The notes under the pieces are model-generated. The model ran no database searches. It was not told the DNA's origin and saw only the letters and a program-made list of their open reading frames with translations. This document shows, piece by piece, positions 1-7,327 of a DNA stretch of 64,000 bases. Position 1 is the first letter of the stretch; each line of letters starts with the position of its first letter. The translations under genes were made by a program, and so were the position numbers. Source of the DNA: Bacteroidota bacterium (GTDB lineage: Bacteria; Bacteroidota; Bacteroidia; 2-12-FULL-35-15); the NCBI GenBank assembly GCA_025963715.1, contig JAOQAG010000022.1, positions 1 to 64,000 on the forward strand, written 5' to 3'.

Positions 1-82
1 TTGCGAGGGCTTTTCGCCCGAAGCAATCTCATTCTAGTTCATAATCTGGTGTGAGATTGCTTCGGGCGAAAAGCCCTCGCAA
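1..82. repeat. Long palindrome, GCGAGG...GCAATCTC family
   Basis: Perfect 31-base inverted arms (1-31 and 52-82) surround a 20-base loop. The arm ends in GAAGCAATCTCA and the right side continues into ATGACG, as in the palindrome at 17251-17326, so both belong to one dispersed family. The left end is cut by the window edge. No T-tract follows, so this is not a simple terminator. Confidence 0.9.
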
Positions 83-146
83 TGACGTTCTTAAAATAAT
101 TTCTTTTCATGGTGCAAAGTTCCGGATACTCACTATATGTTAACAG

Positions 147-186
147 GCCTTGCCTTATGTGTTTCTTTGTGCCTTATGTGGTAGAT
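147..186 (+). repeat. Short intergenic module (CCTTATGTGGTAGA type)
   Basis: The stretch carries a CCTTATGTG..CCTTATGTGGTAGA pattern that recurs at about 56533-56568. The rest of 83-287 holds no gene I can support. It is AT-rich non-coding DNA downstream of the GSCFA gene. Confidence 0.6.
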
Positions 187-287
187 TTTTTATTTTTTTA
201 TTTGTTGTAGCGGCGGAAGCCTTGTCAATAAGGACGTAGCGGGACGCTACACCCAACGTGAGATCGCAATAACGTTTAATTTAAGAT

Positions 288-1262
288 TCAGTTTCCGAAA
301 TACTCCAGTTCTTTTTTCAGATCAAGAGATGGAAAGTCTTCCTGTATATTAACGGCGCGCTGCAAATACGTTGCTTTGAATTTTTGGAACGCAGCAGCAT
401 CTTTATTGAACGGGCGATGCTCCATGGCCGTTACAAGATCACTTATTTTTTCAAAAAGTTTTTTTGTATCGCCATCAAAACTGCAATCCATTAACTTTTC
501 AAATACATAATCAATTGCCTGTTGTGTGGGGTGTACTAAATCCGGTTTGTAAAAACGATAATCGCGCAGGTCGTCGATGATCAATTCGTAAGCAGGAAAA
601 TAAAAAGCATTTTCATTTTGTTTTACCAATGCGTGTACCGACTGGATCAACACGGCTTTGCTCAGGTTATTCTCCACTACTCCATCGCGGATGTACCGCA
701 CCGGGCTTACTGTAAAAACAATATTCAGATCAGGATTAAATTCTTTTAATTGCGCAATCAGCGATGTGTATTCCTTTATAATTTCATCTGCGGAAAGCAA
801 TGATTTTACGAACTGGTTGTTCGGCACTTTGTGGCAATTGCCTGCTAATTTATTTCCGGCAGTATGCGTGTAAATAAAAGCGGAACCGAATGTAACGAAC
901 AGCCATTTTGCATTTTTTAATTGCAGATGCGCCTGCTCAATGCTGTTATTGATTCCGGTGAAACATACGGCTTTATCAGGATTAGAAAAGCGGCTGTGAT
1001 GTTCCCAGGAGTTCCAGCAATCATTAGCGAAGAACAGATCGCTTTCCTTTACGGATGTATTGTTCATGTAACTTTTTAACGCTACAGCCATGCTGGCCGG
1101 ATTGTATAAAATACCGTGCGGATTAATAGCTGCATTAAATTTAGATCGCTGCATTTTTTCGCCGATGTTTTCGGCAAAGCAGGAACCAACAAAAAGCAAG
1201 GAATGAGAATAATTTAACTGGCGGCTGAAAGGAGTGACAGGAAAAGAAAGATGAAAATCCAT
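288..1262 (-). CDS. GSCFA domain protein
   Basis: A GSCFA-family protein (PF08885), named for the motif GSCFAENIG, which lies about 25 residues from the start. The family resembles SGNH/GDSL esterases, so a hydrolase acting on a small ester or glycan is plausible, but no substrate is known. The conserved later motifs TFGSAFIYTH, FTVSPVRYIRDG and the C-terminal DLVHPTQQAIDYV (a possible Asp-x-x-His pair) fit the fold. I place the start at 1262 because that ATG overlaps the TAA of the upstream LRR gene (TAATG), which suggests translational coupling; an in-frame ATG at 1274 is the alternative. It is the last gene of a ribF-LRR-GSCFA run. No signal peptide is visible, so it is probably cytoplasmic. 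Confidence 0.9.
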   Translation of the reverse strand: MDFHLSFPVTPFSRQLNYSHSLLFVGSCFAENIGEKMQRSKFNAAINPHGILYNPASMAVALKSYMNNTSVKESDLFFANDCWNSWEHHSRFSNPDKAVCFTGINNSIEQAHLQLKNAKWLFVTFGSAFIYTHTAGNKLAGNCHKVPNNQFVKSLLSADEIIKEYTSLIAQLKEFNPDLNIVFTVSPVRYIRDGVVENNLSKAVLIQSVHALVKQNENAFYFPAYELIIDDLRDYRFYKPDLVHPTQQAIDYVFEKLMDCSFDGDTKKLFEKISDLVTAMEHRPFNKDAAAFQKFKATYLQRAVNIQEDFPSLDLKKELEYFGN

Positions 1263-1891
1263 TATTGCTGGCATTTACAATACGGCGAAAAATAAATTTT
1301 TGTTTTCGGAAGCATTTCCTGCACACGCTGCTGTTCTGCATCCGGGATCAGGATCACGCGCAGATCAAGGATCTCGAGTTTTTTGAGATAGCGCATTTCC
1401 GTCGGAAATTTATCCACGTTATTGCTCCAGAGATCCATGTTTTTTAAATTTACCAAACCACCGATCTGCGGCGGCAAACTCATTAAATTATTTTGATTGA
1501 GGTTGAGGTATTGCAGCATTTTTAAGGAACCGATCTCTTTTGGCAAAGATTCCAGATCATTCCTCGACAGGTTCAGTATTTGCAGGCTTTTCAGCGTATC
1601 AATCCCGGGAGGAATTTCCTTGATGTTGTTTTTACTCAGGTCAAGGTATTGTAAATTTTTAAAGCGGAAGATCTCGGGCGGAAATGCTTTTAATCTTTTT
1701 TTGCGCAGTTCCAGCTTGATCACTTTATCAGGATCTTTCAATGCTTCTTCAATGCTGGTATAACCTTTCAGTGTATCCAGCGTAAGCGAATCGAGTAAAT
1801 GTGCCTGTGCAAAAACTTTTGAAGAAAAACAAAACACCAGCATTATCAATAGAATGCTTTTTACTGAAAATACATTTCCTGTTTTTATCAT
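1262..1891 (-). CDS. Secreted leucine-rich-repeat protein
   Basis: A 209-residue protein with an N-terminal signal sequence (hydrophobic core SILLIMLVFCF, likely cleavage near VFAQA). About five consecutive leucine-rich repeats of roughly 23 residues follow, e.g. LQYLDLSKNNIKEIP and LQILNLSRNDLESLP, spanning about residues 70-185. The C-terminus ends in a small Cys cluster (PYCKCQQ). Bacterial LRRs of this kind act in protein binding; no partner can be named. The gene begins 18 bases after ribF stops and its stop overlaps the GSCFA start, so the three are probably co-transcribed. Since ribF is metabolic, the link is likely transcriptional rather than functional. Confidence 0.85.
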   Translation of the reverse strand: MIKTGNVFSVKSILLIMLVFCFSSKVFAQAHLLDSLTLDTLKGYTSIEEALKDPDKVIKLELRKKRLKAFPPEIFRFKNLQYLDLSKNNIKEIPPGIDTLKSLQILNLSRNDLESLPKEIGSLKMLQYLNLNQNNLMSLPPQIGGLVNLKNMDLWSNNVDKFPTEMRYLKKLEILDLRVILIPDAEQQRVQEMLPKTKIYFSPYCKCQQ

Positions 1892-1909
1892 ACGCTTTTC
1901 TGCAAATTT

Positions 1910-2857
1910 TTATAGAGATGGAGTAGCCGCCAAAATCCGGACTGAATTTTCCCTGTCAATTGCCAATGCGGCTTTCAACTCTTCCAACCCGTTGAATTTC
2001 ACTTCATCTCTTAGACGTTCAATAAAATAAATAGTTGCATCATCGTCGTAAATAACCTTGTCGAAATCAAAAATATTTACTTCGATCGTTCTGAATTGCC
2101 CGTTTACCGTCGGGTTATTGCCAATGCTCAGCATTCCGCCGTACATGCTGCCTTTGTGTTTTACTTTTACGGTATAAATTCCATCAGCCGGAATAAGCTT
2201 GTATTTATCCTCCACCACAATGTTCGCCGTCGGGTAACCGATGGTACGTCCAATTTTTTTGCCTTCCACTACCTTTCCGGTGATGCTGAACTCGTGCCCC
2301 AGGTAACTTACCGCTGTTTTAACATCTCCTGTTTGCAAAGCATGGCGGATCTTGGTAGAGCTGATCTCGACATGATCAATATCTTTTGCCGGAATTTCTT
2401 CCACATCAAAACCATACAGCGGACCGTATTCTTTCAAATGTTCGAAGGAACCTTCGCGGTTACGCCCGAAATGGTGATTATAGCCAATCACCAGGCATTT
2501 TGTTTTCATGCTGTTCACCAGGATATCGCGAACGAATTCGATGGAAGTCAGCCGCGAAAATTCTTTGGTAAATGGGTAAATGATCAGGTGATCGATGCCG
2601 TAGCGTTCCAGCAGTTCAATTTTTTCGTCCTGTGTGTTGATCAGCTGCAGATCATTATCTTCCGGAAAAAGCACCATGCGCGGATGCGGGTAAAAAGTAA
2701 GCAGAACGGTTTCGCCGTTTTGCTCCCGCGCCACATCTTTTAAGCGGGAAATGATCTTTTGGTGGCCCAGATGAACCCCATCAAAAGTACCGGTAGTAAC
2801 TACCGGATTTTTTACATTTTTAAAGTCGGATATCGTGTTGTAAACTTTCAAGCTCAT
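1910..2857 (-). CDS. ribF: Bifunctional riboflavin kinase / FAD synthetase
   Basis: RibF phosphorylates riboflavin to FMN and adenylylates FMN to FAD in the cytoplasm. The N-terminal nucleotidyltransferase half shows TGTFDGVHLGHQ (about residues 22-33, the HxGH adenylyltransferase signature) and EISSTKIR. The C-terminal flavokinase half (about 185-310) shows GRTIGYPTANI and SIGNNPTVNG. The length of 315 residues is normal for the family. It is the first gene of the run that continues into the LRR and GSCFA genes. I looked upstream (2858-2990) for an FMN riboswitch and saw none. Confidence 0.97.
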   Translation of the reverse strand: MSLKVYNTISDFKNVKNPVVTTGTFDGVHLGHQKIISRLKDVAREQNGETVLLTFYPHPRMVLFPEDNDLQLINTQDEKIELLERYGIDHLIIYPFTKEFSRLTSIEFVRDILVNSMKTKCLVIGYNHHFGRNREGSFEHLKEYGPLYGFDVEEIPAKDIDHVEISSTKIRHALQTGDVKTAVSYLGHEFSITGKVVEGKKIGRTIGYPTANIVVEDKYKLIPADGIYTVKVKHKGSMYGGMLSIGNNPTVNGQFRTIEVNIFDFDKVIYDDDATIYFIERLRDEVKFNGLEELKAALAIDRENSVRILAATPSL

Positions 2858-2889
2858 AGATGCAGATACGGTACGAATTTACTATTAAT

Positions 2890-2950
2890 TAGCTTACAGA
2901 TCACGTTACGGATCACGAACAGGAACAAATTTTACGAATCTGCGTGTGGT
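2890..2950. repeat. Dispersed module: ACGGATnACGAACAGGAACnAA ... ACGAATCTG
   Basis: The segment reads ACGGATCACGAACAGG, then ACGAATCTGCGTGTG. The same words occur twice at 6474-6528, in shorter form at 17105-17135, and at 34630-34690. No hairpin or ORF accounts for them, and their position in gaps points to a dispersed non-coding repeat. Confidence 0.7.
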
Positions 2951-2987
2951 AAAATGTTCAATTTGATTCTAATCAACAAAAGAATTT

Positions 2988-3080
2988 GTCATCCGGGGCC
3001 TGACCCGGGATCTCATGAATGTTTGCAGAGCCTGTTTAATAGTTTTTAATTAACAGATCCCGGGTCAGGCCCGGGATGAC
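2988..3080. repeat. Palindrome of the GTCATCCCGGG...CCCGGGATGAC family
   Basis: Inverted arms of 26 bases (2988-3013 and 3055-3080) differ at one position and enclose a 41-base loop. The arm core CCCGGGATCT is shared with the larger palindrome at 3152-3343, only 72 bases away. The gap 2858-3450 contains this element, that palindrome and short modules, but no credible gene. Confidence 0.9.
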
Positions 3081-3151
3081 AGTCAGAGAAAAGCTGTACT
3101 AGAATTGGACACAGCATTCACACAGATTAGTATATTAGTATTGATTTGTAT

Positions 3152-3343
3152 GGTTATGTTGTAGTAAAATGTTGTTTTTTTACAATGTTCACAAATAATA
3201 TTGTCATCCCGGGCTTGACCCGGGATCTGTTAAATACTTGCAGCGCCTACACAGTTCTTAATTGGCAGATCCCGGGTCAAGCCCGGGATGACAATATTAT
3301 TTGTGAACATTGTAAAAAAACAACATTTTACTACAACATAACC
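3152..3343. repeat. Perfect 78-base inverted repeat
   Basis: Bases 3152-3229 are the exact reverse complement of 3266-3343, with a 36-base loop. The inner 27 or so bases are the CCCGGG...GGGATCT palindrome core. The outer 50 or so bases (GTAGTAAAATGTTG, then ACAATGTTCACAAATAATA) are AT-rich and reappear, diverged, beside the small palindrome at 29475-29506. The element has no ORF of its own; the near-identical short ORFs on the two strands are a product of the symmetry. Confidence 0.95.
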
Positions 3344-3384
3344 TAAAATAATAATAGGTTCACCAATTTTTATAGAATGATTCA

Positions 3385-3414
3385 GTTCCCCTCTTGAGAG
3401 GGTTAGGGGTATGT
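3385..3414. repeat. Dispersed module TTCCCCTCTTGAGAGG..GGGGTnTGT
   Basis: A 30-base stretch with a small CTCTTGAGAG dyad. It recurs almost unchanged at 17074-17104 in another gap of this window. Confidence 0.75.
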
Positions 3415-3450
3415 TCTGTATAGATAACAATAATTATTAATTAATTTGTC

Positions 3451-4677
3451 TTAAAACAACGAAAGCTGACTCGCACCCATGATTGGTTTTGTTGCTTTTC
3501 CAAACACCGTGCGGCCGCCGTATTTATAACTTTCATTACGTTCGTGTTCGATCAGTTTATCGACTGAAGAATGAGGAGTAAAATTTTCCTCCAGTAGTTG
3601 CGATACGCGCGACAGATTTTTGATCGCCGTATTTTTGTCGTTGTTGCCCAGTTTTGTTTTCATAATTGCGTCTTGTATCAATTGAATTGTTTCATCGTAT
3701 GTAGTTGTGGGAACCGGAAAAGGATGTCCGTCCTTGCCGCCATGCGCGAAGGAAAATCGCGCAGGATCAGTAAAACGGGTAGGCGTTCCGTGGATCACTT
3801 CGCTTACCAGCGCCAGCGATTGGATCGTTCGCGGACCCACATCCTTTAATAAAAGCAGTTCATCAAAATTGCGCAGATCTTTTTCGTGTGCAAGTGCCAG
3901 CACACTTCCCAGCCGTTTCATGTTAATGTCTTTCGTGCGCACATCGTGATGTGCAGGCATCATCAAATGCTGGATCTCTTTCATGATCTTATCGGGATTT
4001 TCTTTCACAATTTCCAGCATTCCCAGTTTCGATTGCATCGCTTCTGAATGTGTAAGATTCAGGATCTCACCTTTGTTGACGCCATAGATAGAAGTATGTG
4101 GTTCGTTCGTATACGATTCAAATTGTGCCGAATTCCAGTGATAGCGCCGTGCCATGCCGTTAGAATCATTTAATCCCTGCTGGATCACAGCCCAGTTACC
4201 TTTATCGGAAACCACAAAAGTATGCAGGTAGATCTGGAAGCCGTCCTGGATCGCATTATTGTCCACTTTAGCCGTAAGCCTGCTGCTCTTTACCAGCTCC
4301 GTGCCGTTCAACCCGGTTCGTTCAGCCAATGCAGTAAGCTCCGCAGGCGTTTTCATCGATTGTTTTCCTTTTCCGCCTGCGATGTAAATTCCCAATTCGT
4401 TAAAGCGCGGGTTCAATGCTTTTTTCAACGCTCCCATCACGGAAGTGGTAATACCCGACGAATGCCAGTCCATACCCATCACGCAACCCAATGCCTGGAA
4501 CCAAAACGGGTCGCTGAGTTTTTCCAGCACCGTGTCTTTCCCATAATCGATAATAATGTTTTCAATAATAGCACCGCCCAGCAAGCTCATGCGGTCGGCA
4601 AGCCACAACGGTACTTTTCCATAATGCAATGGAAGATCAGCGTGACGTGTATTATTATTAAAATGAAGCTTTGGCAT
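3451..4677 (-). CDS. DUF763 domain protein
   Basis: A full-length DUF763 (PF05559) protein of 408 residues. Recognisable blocks are DLPLHYGKVPLWLADRM near the start, the signature FQALGCVMGMDWHSSGITTS (about 62-81), NPHTSIYG-type sequence mid-protein, and LLLLKDVGPRTIQSLALVSE, which resembles a helix-hairpin-helix DNA-binding segment. The catalytic role is unknown to me; the HhH-like motif suggests nucleic-acid contact. It stands alone, with a near-consensus promoter (4682-4712) almost touching its ATG. The C-terminal ASQLSLF is an oddly hydrophobic tail that could be a beta-clamp-like peptide, but that is a guess. Confidence 0.88.
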   Translation of the reverse strand: MPKLHFNNNTRHADLPLHYGKVPLWLADRMSLLGGAIIENIIIDYGKDTVLEKLSDPFWFQALGCVMGMDWHSSGITTSVMGALKKALNPRFNELGIYIAGGKGKQSMKTPAELTALAERTGLNGTELVKSSRLTAKVDNNAIQDGFQIYLHTFVVSDKGNWAVIQQGLNDSNGMARRYHWNSAQFESYTNEPHTSIYGVNKGEILNLTHSEAMQSKLGMLEIVKENPDKIMKEIQHLMMPAHHDVRTKDINMKRLGSVLALAHEKDLRNFDELLLLKDVGPRTIQSLALVSEVIHGTPTRFTDPARFSFAHGGKDGHPFPVPTTTYDETIQLIQDAIMKTKLGNNDKNTAIKNLSRVSQLLEENFTPHSSVDKLIEHERNESYKYGGRTVFGKATKPIMGASQLSLF

Positions 4678-4681
4678 ACAT

Positions 4682-4712
4682 CAAAGTTACCCAATGAACA
4701 GGGTCTTTCAAA
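4682..4712 (-). promoter_or_regulatory. Bacteroidota promoter, TTTG-N19-TAACTTTG
   Basis: On the minus strand TTTG (4712-4709) is followed after 19 bases by TAACTTTG (4689-4682), an exact match to the TTTG / TAnnTTTG consensus of the Bacteroidota primary sigma factor. Only four bases separate the -7 element from the ATG of the DUF763 gene, so the transcript would be leaderless or nearly so. Confidence 0.75.
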
Positions 4713-4886
4713 GCGAATTTGCTACGTTTCGTAGTTTTATTTTTGCAAATAATTTGTATGGGAAGCCAATTTCTGATGCAAAAAAAATGATTACTGATGT
4801 GCAGATTTGCTATGCGCAGAAAAATAAAATTTCAAATTTTTCGGGTATCTGACCAAAGAAAATTAAATAAACAAACCAAAACATTT

Positions 4887-4963
4887 TCTTCGCGTTTCCG
4901 CACCTTCGTGGCAAAAAAATGCTCCAAAGGAGCACACACAGCAAATTTTAAACTTTGAACTTT
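4887..4963. repeat. Composite of dispersed modules
   Basis: Three modules lie in a row: CTTCGCG..CCTTCGTGGCAAAA, then GCTCCAAAGGAGCACACACA, then AAACTTTGAACTTTC. The same order occurs at 6763-6935, 19550-19720, 25541-25652 and 34690-34837. The gap 4678-5081 holds this, the promoter above, the terminator below and a further CTCTGCG..TTTGCGGTTAAA module at 5031-5072. No gene is seen. Confidence 0.8.
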
Positions 4964-4970
4964 CTTCTAA

Positions 4971-5004
4971 ATAAAAAATCCCTTCCATCACCGACGAAAG
5001 GGAT
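4971..5004 (-). terminator. Intrinsic terminator of the 5.1-6.4 kb pair
   Basis: A hairpin with arms ATCCCTT and AAGGGAT (4978-5004) is followed, read on the minus strand, by a run of six T. It lies 77 bases past the stop of the secreted-protein gene and is oriented to end that operon. Confidence 0.7.
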
Positions 5005-5081
5005 CTAAAAATAAAAATGGACATGCTTTATCTCTGCGGACTCTGCGCCTTCTTTGCGCCCTTTGCGGTTAAATACACATA

Positions 5082-5528
5082 TTATAAGTTGCGGATCGAG
5101 TTTGATTTCGGAACCTGCATTCCCACCACCACTACAGCACAACCTTGTTTCGCTTTATCATCCGAAACAATTTCCAGTACCAGCTCCTGCGAAGAGTTCG
5201 AATAAAATTCAAACGAATCGGATTTACCGGTTTTGCTGTTATAGATCTCCACGTTGTCCTCGTCAACGATCCTGAAATTAACAGTTCCCAGCTGGCTTTC
5301 AGTGCTAACCTGTATTTTATAATTTAATCCTTTGTAAAAGGATAAATGCACCTGCGATGGTTCACCCAATACAAGTGTTGTTGTGCTTACCCCGCCCGTA
5401 TGCGTGTATGGCGCTAGTTTCCTGATTGCCTCTTTTGCAACATTTTTGCATTGAGCCGAAGCGCTGAGTACCGAAATTGTTAAAATAAACAACGCGATTA
5501 CCCGTTTAGTTTTATTAAATACCTTCAT
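5082..5528 (-). CDS. Small secreted protein, unknown
   Basis: I do not recognise a family. The 148-residue protein has a clear signal peptide (IALFILTISVLSASAQ). The mature part of about 120 residues is rich in beta-type residues, with two cysteines (CKN at the mature N-terminus and QGC near the end) that could form a disulfide. The pattern QVHLSFYKGLNYKIQVS / NVEIYNSK / LVLEIVSD resembles a small jelly-roll or Ig-like sandwich. It starts 13 bases after the lipoprotein gene ends and shares its operon, so both probably act in the periplasm or envelope. Confidence 0.7.
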   Translation of the reverse strand: MKVFNKTKRVIALFILTISVLSASAQCKNVAKEAIRKLAPYTHTGGVSTTTLVLGEPSQVHLSFYKGLNYKIQVSTESQLGTVNFRIVDEDNVEIYNSKTGKSDSFEFYSNSSQELVLEIVSDDKAKQGCAVVVVGMQVPKSNSIRNL

Positions 5529-5541
5529 GTTGTATGGTTAG

Positions 5542-6420
5542 TTAAAGAGTTAATTTATTTCTTAGCGTTTCTACTTTTGCAAGGATCGTTTTCAGCTGGT
5601 CTTTTGTTAATTCCAGCGTAGTATTGTTTCCTACACTTTTCATCGCTTTGTTTTGAGCAGCAGGCCCGTTTGATTTTGCAGGCTGCAACGATTCAAATAC
5701 AGTGTTCAGGTCTTTCAGGTCTTTTGACAGATCAGCAACTTCCGGATCCGATTCAAAGTTTGCCAGCATTTTGATCAGGTTTTTCATTGGGATCTTTTGT
5801 TCAGCCACTAATTCCGAAACCGCGCTTTCCGGCTTTTTATCCGCCAGTGACGCGATGATGTGCATGCCTTCGATCCAGCTTCCAACCGCAATTAATACAG
5901 TTGTATTGGTACGCTGATTTTCTTTCAGGTACAGATCAGCATTTACGCTGGCTTCCGATGCGATCACCATTAGCGAATCCATATTACCGGCATTTGCCTG
6001 TAATCTTTTGGTGATCTCCTGTCCGTAACTTCCGTCGATGCCCAATGCAGTCGTTAGCTCATTTACATTTTTCAGGTAATTATTAAAATCCTGGTTTTGT
6101 TTATACATAAAACAAAAAGAAAGATCGGCAGAATACACACCCAGGTTTACCGATTTTGAAAAGCTGGACGCATATTTCGGCAGCTTATCCACCGGGTTTA
6201 GCAAGGCTTTATCAAATTGTGATCCCGACATTTTTAAGATCGTGAACGTTTCCAACGGAGATGGAATGTTGTACAACACAACATCTTTTACACTGTCGGG
6301 TTTAGGCGCCACAGCAGTAGAATCCTGCCCGGCTTCCGTATTGCTTTTTCCGGATCCGCCACAGGCAGCAAAGGAAATACAGGCAACAACGAATGAAATG
6401 GTTTGAATTGTTTTTTTCAT
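5542..6420 (-). CDS. Putative lipoprotein, unknown
   Basis: A 292-residue protein with a lipoprotein signal and lipobox FAAC at about residue 20, followed by a Gly/Ser-rich spacer. The body is largely alpha-helical (e.g. ELTTALGIDGSYGQEITKRLQ and DLSKDLKDLNTVFESLQ) and contains no motif I can tie to an enzyme. It is the first gene of a two-gene operon with the secreted protein at 5082-5528. A perfect -7 element, TAGTTTTG (6460-6453), sits 32 bases upstream of the ATG, although no good -33 partner is visible. Confidence 0.75.
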   Translation of the reverse strand: MKKTIQTISFVVACISFAACGGSGKSNTEAGQDSTAVAPKPDSVKDVVLYNIPSPLETFTILKMSGSQFDKALLNPVDKLPKYASSFSKSVNLGVYSADLSFCFMYKQNQDFNNYLKNVNELTTALGIDGSYGQEITKRLQANAGNMDSLMVIASEASVNADLYLKENQRTNTTVLIAVGSWIEGMHIIASLADKKPESAVSELVAEQKIPMKNLIKMLANFESDPEVADLSKDLKDLNTVFESLQPAKSNGPAAQNKAMKSVGNNTTLELTKDQLKTILAKVETLRNKLTL

Positions 6421-6452
6421 CTGGTTAATTTTATGGATAGTTTTAGTTGAAA

Positions 6453-6460
6453 CAAAACTA
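6453..6460 (-). promoter_or_regulatory. -7 element TAGTTTTG upstream of the lipoprotein gene
   Basis: An exact TAnnTTTG match on the minus strand, 32 bases before the ATG. I see no TTTG at the expected -33 spacing, so it is only a partial promoter match. Confidence 0.4.
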
Positions 6461-6465
6461 ATACA

Positions 6466-6935
6466 TTTCGGTTTACGGATAACGAACAGGAACGAATATT
6501 AATGTACGGATAACGAACAGGAACGAAAAACGAATCCGGATGATTACAAATTACGAATTAATACAAATTTACAAATCTGTGTGTCCGGATCTCAGCCACG
6601 CCCGAATGAACGAATTCATTTGTTCGGGCGGGCCTTCATCCCCTCTCCACGCGCCGACGCTGAAACTTTAGCGCAAGAGTCAAGAGAGGGAGCTATGCGT
6701 GAACTGTGTGTATTGGTTTGTGACCAAAGCCCATTAAAATTAATTAACTTTTTCTTATTCTTTGCGCCTCCGCGCCTTCGTGGTAAAAAGCGCTCCGCAG
6801 GAGCCACACAACAAAGCTCTTTTTCTTCTTTTCCTTCTCAGTGCTTTCTTCGTGTCTTCGTGGTAAAAAATCTGCTCCGCAGGAGCCACACAGCAAACTT
6901 TAAACTTTTGAATTTTAAACTCTGAACTCTTTTCC
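6466..6935. repeat. Composite intergenic block of dispersed modules
   Basis: Almost the whole gap 6421-6964 is module sequence. Two copies of ACGGATAACGAACAGGAACG (6475-6528) are followed by CGCCTCCGCGCCTTCGTGG at 6766-6784. GCTCCGCAGGAGCCACACA occurs twice (6791-6809 and 6872-6890), and CAGTG..CGTGTCTTCGTGGTAAAA lies at about 6839-6869. The block ends in AACTTTAAACTTTTGAA-type sequence at 6897-6931. The stretch 6600-6700 also carries a short CGCCCGAA...TTCGGGCG inverted repeat. No credible coding sequence is present. Confidence 0.8.
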
Positions 6936-6944
6936 CTAACTTAG
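6914..6944 (+). promoter_or_regulatory. Possible promoter TTTA-N19-TAACTTAG
   Basis: A degenerate match to TTTG-N19-TAnnTTTG, 20 bases upstream of the ATG at 6965. The upstream half falls in the terminal AACTTT-type module, the same arrangement as the stronger promoter at 19712-19742. Confidence 0.4.
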
Positions 6945-6964
6945 CACTACCAAAATTCCCCGCC

Positions 6965-7264
6965 ATGCACAGCTACGATACCCTCACCGAAGCCTTAAAA
7001 GATCTCAAAAAAAGAGGCTATACCGAAGATTTTAACCTGGCATCCGATGCCCTCGTGTGCGACATTGCCCGTTACCACCCCGAAGATTTTGAGATCACCG
7101 AAATTTATCGTTTCGAAGGCAATACCGACCCGGCAGATGAAGCCATCGTGTATGCCATTGAGTCGAAAAACGGCTTAAAAGGCGTGTTGGTAAATGGCTA
7201 CGGGATCTCTGCCGATGCGCTCAGTTCCGCTATGGCAAAAAAATTCAGCATCCACCTGCATTAA
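6965..7264 (+). CDS. Small conserved Bacteroidota protein (PRPP-synthetase-annotated family)
   Basis: A 99-residue cytoplasmic protein that I recognise as a compact family frequent in Bacteroidota. It has a YDTLTEALKDLKKRGYTEDF start, the central FRFEGNTDPADEAIVYAI-type block, and the ending KGVLVNGYG. Databases often label it phosphoribosylpyrophosphate synthetase, but it is far too short for that enzyme and lacks its PRPP loop, so I regard the name as a carried-over error. The acidic DPADEAIVYAI stretch is the most conserved part. It stands alone between a repeat block and the BamA-like gene. Confidence 0.75.
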   Translation: MHSYDTLTEALKDLKKRGYTEDFNLASDALVCDIARYHPEDFEITEIYRFEGNTDPADEAIVYAIESKNGLKGVLVNGYGISADALSSAMAKKFSIHLH

Positions 7265-7292
7265 ATACCGTTTCCGTTCAATAAACACCGCG

Positions 7293-7323
7293 CTTTTTCG
7301 TTTATCCTAAATGCTTAACTTTA
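7293..7323 (+). promoter_or_regulatory. Possible promoter ending in TAACTTTA, four bases from the ATG
   Basis: TAACTTTA (7316-7323) matches TAnnTTTG at seven of eight positions, with a T-rich stretch at the -33 position but no exact TTTG. The ATG of the BamA-like gene follows after four bases, the same spacing as at the DUF763 gene, which suggests a leaderless transcript. Confidence 0.45.
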
Positions 7324-7327
7324 TGCG

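Noticed and set aside
2096-2743. A 215-codon ORF antisense to ribF
   Set aside because: It is the reverse frame of a clear RibF coding sequence; its composition follows the sense gene and it has no recognisable domain.
2858-2990. FMN riboswitch before ribF
   Set aside because: I see no conserved RFN-element helices. The stretch is short and made of AT-rich DNA and a dispersed module.
2988-3343. Palindromes as intrinsic terminators of ribF or DUF763
   Set aside because: The stems lack a following T-run, and both neighbouring genes are oriented so that 2988-3343 lies upstream of ribF; termination of the DUF763 transcript by them is possible but not shown.
3146-3430. Two short ORFs on opposite strands with nearly the same peptide
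   Set aside because: They are mirror readings of the perfect 78-base inverted repeat (3152-3343), with no start context or homology.
6581-6925. A 114-codon ORF in the gap before 6965
   Set aside because: It is read entirely through dispersed repeat words and a palindrome, with no plausible protein sequence.
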